Shown here: piece by piece, positions 59,237 through 64,000 of the stretch
How the letters are laid out: the number at the start of each line of letters is the position of its first letter
Numbering within the stretch: the stretch's first letter is position 1
Origin: Sweltsa coloradensis
Lineage: Eukaryota > Arthropoda > Insecta > Plecoptera > Chloroperlidae
Assembly (NCBI GenBank): GCA_024449915.1
Contig: JAMZAV010000447.1
Coordinates: 310,001 to 374,000 of the forward strand
Direction of reading: 5' to 3'
Length of the DNA stretch: 64,000 bases
Notes under the pieces: model-generated
What the model was told of the DNA's origin: nothing
What the model saw: only the letters and a program-made list of their open reading frames with translations
Databases searched by the model: none
Translations under genes and position numbers: made by a program

Positions 59237-59640
59237 ATTAGTCTAACAATATGTAATTGTGAGCCTATAGTGTATCTCGTTTGTATATACTGGGTTCGTT
59301 TCATCTTCATATGCAAAAGGTGCAGGGTTCGATTCCCGCTTTAGTTAGTAGTTATTAAGTGGATTGGTGACTTTGGAGCCATTCTAGCAACGAGACACAA
59401 TAAATTGTAAGGTTGTACCGAATTAGCCTTATTGATCCTGGCACTGTGTGCTGGTAGAATCGTGTACAACTTGATTGGTAGGTGTCTCCTTCTTAAATAT
59501 GCCAGCCTCTAGTTAATCATTGTTCGCTCGTCGCCCACACGTTTGGCTTGGTCGGCTTTTAATTTATTGTCCCCCACTGAGTCAGTTAAGTGACTGAGTG
59601 TGTGTAGACTCCAAATACGCTGTTTTTTTATTTATTTTAG
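59237..59640 (+). mobile_element. Old S1-related SINE in the unit D intron
   Basis: B-box GGGTTCGATTCCC near 59326; GGTGACTTTGGAGCC; GTCCCCCACTGAGTCAGTTA; TTTATTTATTTTA tail. Confidence 0.75.
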
Positions 59641-59765
59641 TTTCAAATAATTAAACACTTTTAGAGTTGGTAAGATTAATTAAAATCACGATTGAGTTTA
59701 TTTTTATTTATTTTTTAAAAGGTTATATCACCAGTAGTAGTCACTACCATGCATTTCTATTTTAG

Positions 59766-60132
59766 TATAATGGCCAGCAGATCGCTATGGTTGCCGTTCG
59801 TGCTGATGCACTTGTTAACCCCAGGGGGCAATACCTTGGTCACCCCTGGAAGAAACCTGGACAGGGATCATACCCCTCACACGCCGACGCTGTACTTGGC
59901 AGAAGAAGGAAGAATAACTCCACAAGACAAACTAGATAAAACTAATGTAATTAATTCGCGCGTCTTTGATGACATCATGTTTCTACCACCTGGTAGCATC
60001 GACTCGTCCCGCAGAGAATGCCCGCTCAACTATATATTAGTTGAAGAAAAGTGCAGAAGAGTGGTATCTCGTTGATTTGAAGTATTCGTCGTGACGGTGG
60101 ATATTTATCTATGTTCATGGTTTATAATAAAA
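59766..60132 (+). CDS. Secreted secapin-like peptide, SLW unit D (CDS 59770-60075)
   Basis: 101-residue predicted secreted peptide. Signal peptide MASRSLWLPFVLMHLLTPGG; propeptide NTLVTPGRNLDRDHTPHTP, then the EEGRITPQDKL segment shared with unit A, then a unique acidic stretch (NVINSRVFDDIMFLPPGSID). SSRRE leads to the mature block with C84 and C95 in CPLNYILVEEKCRRVVSR. The charge in the loop is less basic (VEEK instead of VRGK). Acceptor ATTTTAG|TATA precedes the ATG by four bases; I reject the frame start at 59749, which is intron. AATAAA near 60126. Confidence 0.87.
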
Positions 60133-60181
60133 CATTTCAAATAACTGTCTCCTATACCAGCTTGGAAAATTACTTATACAA

Positions 60182-60869
60182 CTAGGCCGCGTCGTGAACG
60201 CTTTTTCCAGTCGAGTTGATGGATGAGCTTTTTTGTTGACTATTCTTTCCAATAATTACTAGGTTTTTTGTATGCGTGGTGGAATCTGATTACTTTTTCA
60301 AGTTTCATAGCAAAATTATTTTTGTTAAATTAGGATAATTTTTATAAAGTACCTAGTATTAATTGCTATGGCAATACCAATTAATAATAGAATGTAAAAT
60401 ATCTCGAGGCCCAAATTCTTGCTTTTTGTATGCATTGTAGGTGATTATAGTCAAGTTTCTCTTGTAAATTATACACCTGAAAAAAACTTATATTAAAACC
60501 ATTATTTCTATGAATTCTGGCTAACTTTTTCAACTTTTTCTTTTAAAAGATACTACTTAACCATTTCCTTTTAATGACCATGTAAAATATGAACTTTTAA
60601 GCCCCACCCGTTGGGTCAGAATCGACCCAAATATCACGAAAATATTACATTAAAAAAATCTTAAAAGTACACGATATTCATGAGAAATATTTCTTCGGTT
60701 GTACCCAAAAACTTAGCAGATCTAAGTTCACAGAGATTTGGAAGGTCCACTCTAATTTTCATCAAGATCGCATATGCCGTTTGGCTGGTAGAGAGCGAAC
60801 AAACAGACAAAACAACGAGCTATTTTTCTGGGAATAAGTGAAATTGATGTCTTCTCTTCGCTCATCCAA
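60182..60869 (-). mobile_element. Helentron-like element, family C, degenerate, inverted
   Basis: Minus strand: 5' TTGGATGAGCGAAGAG (from 60869), 3' GCTCATCCATCAACTCG, decayed hairpin and CCTAG|T (60182). Interior matches 53490-54276. Confidence 0.75.
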
Positions 60870-61030
60870 TTACCTGTTTGGTGGCATATTTACTGTCCTT
60901 ACCAAAAAAAAAAAGTAAACTACACTATTTGATCGCAACATACACACATTCTTACTTGACATGATGGTTATAACTCTATTCTGCGTCAAAACATGGTTTC
61001 CTCTAGCTCTTCCAACCTTCCTGTTGAACA

Positions 61031-61040
61031 AGGATATCCT
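61031..61040 (+). promoter_or_regulatory. KappaB-like site, unit E
   Basis: AGGATATCCT in the conserved CCTGTTGAACAAGGATATCC context. Confidence 0.5.
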
Positions 61041-61094
61041 TAGATTAGGTAAACTCGTGGTTTCGTTCTGATTGTGGAGCTAGTCGTTGTCCAT

Positions 61095-61158
61095 ATTTCA
61101 GTGTAGTTCAGAAGAAGAGACGACGTAGGGGTTCAAATATTGCAGACATCTCACTACG
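61095..61158 (+). other. Orphan exon 1, unit E
   Basis: Ends CATCTCACTACG|GTAAGCATGTGTTTGAATC, the same donor context as unit B. No matching coding exon is visible to the end of the window, 2.8 kb on. Either the intron is longer than in the sisters (1.0-1.3 kb without insertions) or the gene is incomplete. Start approximate (TTTCAGTG near 61096). Confidence 0.55.
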
Positions 61159-62439
61159 GTAAGCATGTGTTTGAATCTTTCTTCTTGGTCGAAGTTTCAT
61201 TGAAAGTTTCATCACAACCGAATTGGAGAAGAACCCGGGTTTGATTCACGGTTAAGTTATAAGTAGAGTTGTCTTTCAATGTTAATTTCGACAATCGAAA
61301 GATTAACACGATTAACAATGGATTAATCATCCATGTTTGTAAGATTGATGAATAATTGATAGAGGTTATGAGAAATGGTGATATAAAAACCCAAATTTCG
61401 TGTTTTTCGCGACTCCAAAATAATTGGCAAAAACGTAACTTTAAAAAAAAGACGGGGACCCTTTAGTTAGGGATGACATCAATTCCAAAAAGTTAGAATG
61501 GATGTTTTTGACCCAAGAATCTATTCAGAATCGATTCCCAGCAAAAAAATAAATATTTGTATGCACCGTTATTTGAGTGGACTATTTCCGTGAAGCCCGT
61601 GATGTCAAGGAACGCTGTTTCGTTGTCGTCTGTTTACCGTACCGCCTTACGCGCGTAATATTCGGTCTGGACCGGCACCTCCACCATCCCCCTAATTTTG
61701 CACACTAAAAGGTTCAATTTCGCAAGTTAATTCGCATTTTCAAAATGTGTTTTCTCCATCTCTAAATGATGTTATTTGTCGACAATGTTACATTTTAGGC
61801 AATAAAAAATACATTTTAAAAAAATCGCGAATTTCGTTATCATCATTTTTCACAACCTTTAATAATTGATAATAATCGACGAAAAATAATATTCAATCAA
61901 TAGTTTAATTCAATTAATATAAATTATTTTGTGAATTATATTATTATTCATATTATTTAATGACATCCACCTGCACGTAGGGCAGGAAGGCCAATGTAGG
62001 GCATGTTTGGCCCTCTTTAGCCTAAAACAAGTACAAATATTTCATTTTAACTAGTTAATACATATATAAGTATATACATAATAAGTCAAGGTTTGAGTGG
62101 GGGCTTTAAGCGGACACAGTTATTGATATCAATTGATTAGAGCAATGGCACATTAAGCCGGAGGTTCTGGGTACGAATCCAAGTCGAGGCAAAATTTTAC
62201 GACAGTTGCTATAAATCAATAAATAATTGTTGTTAATAGAGTAGATTTTTTGTAATGTGACATCGCTTTTCGTTTAATTCATAGCTCTGCCACAAAGTTC
62301 ACTTACTCACTGAAGGATCACCGATACGTAAGCATGCATGTAAGCATGCAATGTATATTTTTAGATCTTTTAAATACGTTAAGTAGGCCTATGTTAAAAT
62401 CGTTTCTTAATTGATTGATATGATTGATATGATAATTTT
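61159..62439. other. Unit E intron
   Basis: Matches sister introns (AGCTCTGCCACAAA near 62282, CACTGAAGGATCAC near 62314), which confirms a fifth unit. Contains a tRNA-like SINE head near 62105-62195 (TTCTGGGTACGAATCC). No gene. Confidence 0.6.
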
Positions 62440-62859
62440 GTGTGGCTCATTGGTCTTGTGGCGTATCTGCTTCCAATGCAGAAGGTCCAGGGTTCGATTT
62501 CCGTCACAGTTAGAAGTTTTTAACTTCTGATTTGGACTTAAGTACATCAGTTCTTGTCTTAGGAGTTTGTAAACGGTGACTTTGGAGCCGTCCTATCAAC
62601 GAGCCACATAATAAATTCAAAGTTTTTCTGAATCGGCCTTGTTTATTCTGGCGTTGATCCGCGGGTGTTCGCACTGTCCATACCACTGATTGCTATATTT
62701 CCTATTAAAAAATTATCGATCTTTGGTTTGTTATCGCTCACTCGTCGATTGCGTCGGGCCTACAGGGTTGGCTTGGTCGCTTTGGTTTACTGTCCCCCAC
62801 TGAAAATGAGTTATGTAACTGAGTGGGTAGACTAAATACAATTCATTTATTTATTTTTA
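62440..62859 (+). mobile_element. tRNA-derived SINE, family S1
   Basis: TGTGGCTCATTGGTCTTGTG head, B-box GGGTTCGATTTCC, full body, GTGGGTAGACTA, (ATTT)n tail. Confidence 0.85.
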
Positions 62860-63546
62860 TACTAACATCGATAAGAAGATTTCTTGCTCAGAAATCGACT
62901 AGAACTCGAAACTAGAAAGTACGAACATCTGTTTACCCATATCAGTCTTGGAAAGAAACGCGTTTTTGAGGATAGTGCGGAGACGTCAGGTAAATGGTTA
63001 ATAACATCGTTATCATATTTCACAGGATTGTTGATAAAGAATTCTCAGTGAAATCAAGTACGCGTATACCTCAATTCATGCATCGTTTTTTAAATTTAAA
63101 AAATCGAGAAATAAACGTGTAATTCACTATAAAAATAAACTTCGAGAATTAATTCCAATGGAGTCGATTATTTTGCGCATATTTTCACACTGCCGGTCAC
63201 AATATTTCTATTAGTTTGAACGCGCAGGTTAATTTGTAAACTATAAATTAATAAACTGTTTAATGGGAATTTCCTTAATTGAAATCAATGTAATTTTACT
63301 TTCTAGGCTCGTGTCTTGCGACGACTTTTAAGACTCATTATTAATTAAAACCAAGTGTTTATTAACATTCATGAAAACTTTGGTGAGGGTATAGTACCAA
63401 CCGTTTGAACAGCTGCAATCATCAATACCTTAGATGCCAAAACCTCAACAACTCCTTACTAACGAAAGTTAATATTTTTGAGATTTGAAATAATTTACAT
63501 TTAGTGACGCTGAGGTTGCCATGTCAGATTGAGGAGAAAACGTTTT
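62860..63546. other. Unassigned sequence
   Basis: No gene or repeat structure recognised; no acceptor followed by an SLW-type start codon. Confidence 0.4.
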
Positions 63547-64000
63547 TTGGATGAGCGAAGCGAAGATTCCATTTCACTGCACTGGAGAAAAAAATGCGGA
63601 ATGTTTTTTTTTTCTTTTTTTTTTCTTTCTTTTTTTTGTATTTTTGTCTGTTTGTTAACACGATTCCGGCTAAACCGATACTCCAATTGCGATGAAATTT
63701 TCTGGAGGCCTTCGAAATCTCTGAACTTAGAACTGCCACGTTTTTTAGCGCAATCGAAAAATTATTTCTCATTAAAATCGCAATTTTACGATTTTTTTCG
63801 ATTTTTTTTTAAATTTCTTCGACTTATAACACCTACATGCTTTATCCGATTGTAATGATTTTTTCACAGAACCTTAATTTATGAATTAATATATTGTGTG
63901 AAATTTGAGCGCGATCGAAAAATAATTTCTCATGAAAATCGCAATTTTACGCTTTTTTTCGTTTTAAAAAACATTCGCTCATCCAACAACGCGCCTGAAA
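63547..64000 (+). mobile_element. Helentron-like element, family B, internally deleted, runs to the window end
   Basis: 5' TTGGATGAGCGAAGCGAAG; first and second internal units present; then a jump to CGCTCATCCAACAACGCG near 63975-63992, so the third unit is missing. The terminus lies at or past the window end. Confidence 0.8.

Overview
The window is eukaryotic nuclear DNA, most likely from an arthropod and probably an insect. It is AT-rich, has no dense coding, and carries intron-bearing genes with GT/AG splice sites, TATA and initiator-like promoter elements, tRNA-derived SINEs, LINE remnants and DNA transposons. I cannot name the species. No prokaryotic, organellar or viral genes are visible.

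The real genes are a one-strand (+) tandem cluster of small secreted peptides. Each has a short non-coding first exon, one intron in the 5' UTR, and a second exon holding the whole CDS: a signal peptide, a variable propeptide and usually a C-terminal two-cysteine block of the form C-P-x(n)-C-R-[RK]-[IV]. That block resembles the secapin peptides (hymenopteran venom and immune peptides); the resemblance is my inference. Three groups are seen. The 'MG..CQ/MGVV' group is at 12229 (two cysteine blocks), 17200 and 23902. The 'MGSTS/SLW' group is at 28714 (Arg/Pro-rich, no cysteines), 33368, 48356 (split by a transposon), 57127 and 59770, with an orphan first exon ending at 61158. A broken copy with an intact cysteine block lies at 30751-30882. 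A palindromic kappaB-like site ([A/G]GGATATCC[C/T]) lies about 75-100 bp before the predicted start in every SLW unit, suggesting immune (Relish/Dorsal-type) control.

Layout: 1-3540, a Helentron-like copy and a LINE with a second LINE tail nested in it; 3895-4737, a hAT-type element; 6703-8281, a Helentron-like copy carrying a TIR element; 9681-11640, two tandem Helentron-like copies; 12226-12637, first peptide gene; 13611-25000, two duplicated peptide genes with introns full of SINEs, fold-back elements and a hAT; 26888-30882, Helentron-like copy, proline-rich peptide gene and broken gene; 31700-60900, four tandem SLW units; 60900-64000, start of a fifth. Unit A has a 10.7-kb TIR element in its 3' UTR that carries three satellite arrays in visibly poor sequence. 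Unit B has a 3.7-kb Academ-like transposon inside its CDS.

The transposons are dated relative to the gene duplications by paralogous empty sites: several insertions have exact target-site duplications and an uninterrupted counterpart in a sister unit. The most interesting content is the fast-evolving peptide cluster with shared promoter and signal peptide, the Helentron-like families with complete end structures, and the 10.7-kb satellite-bearing element.
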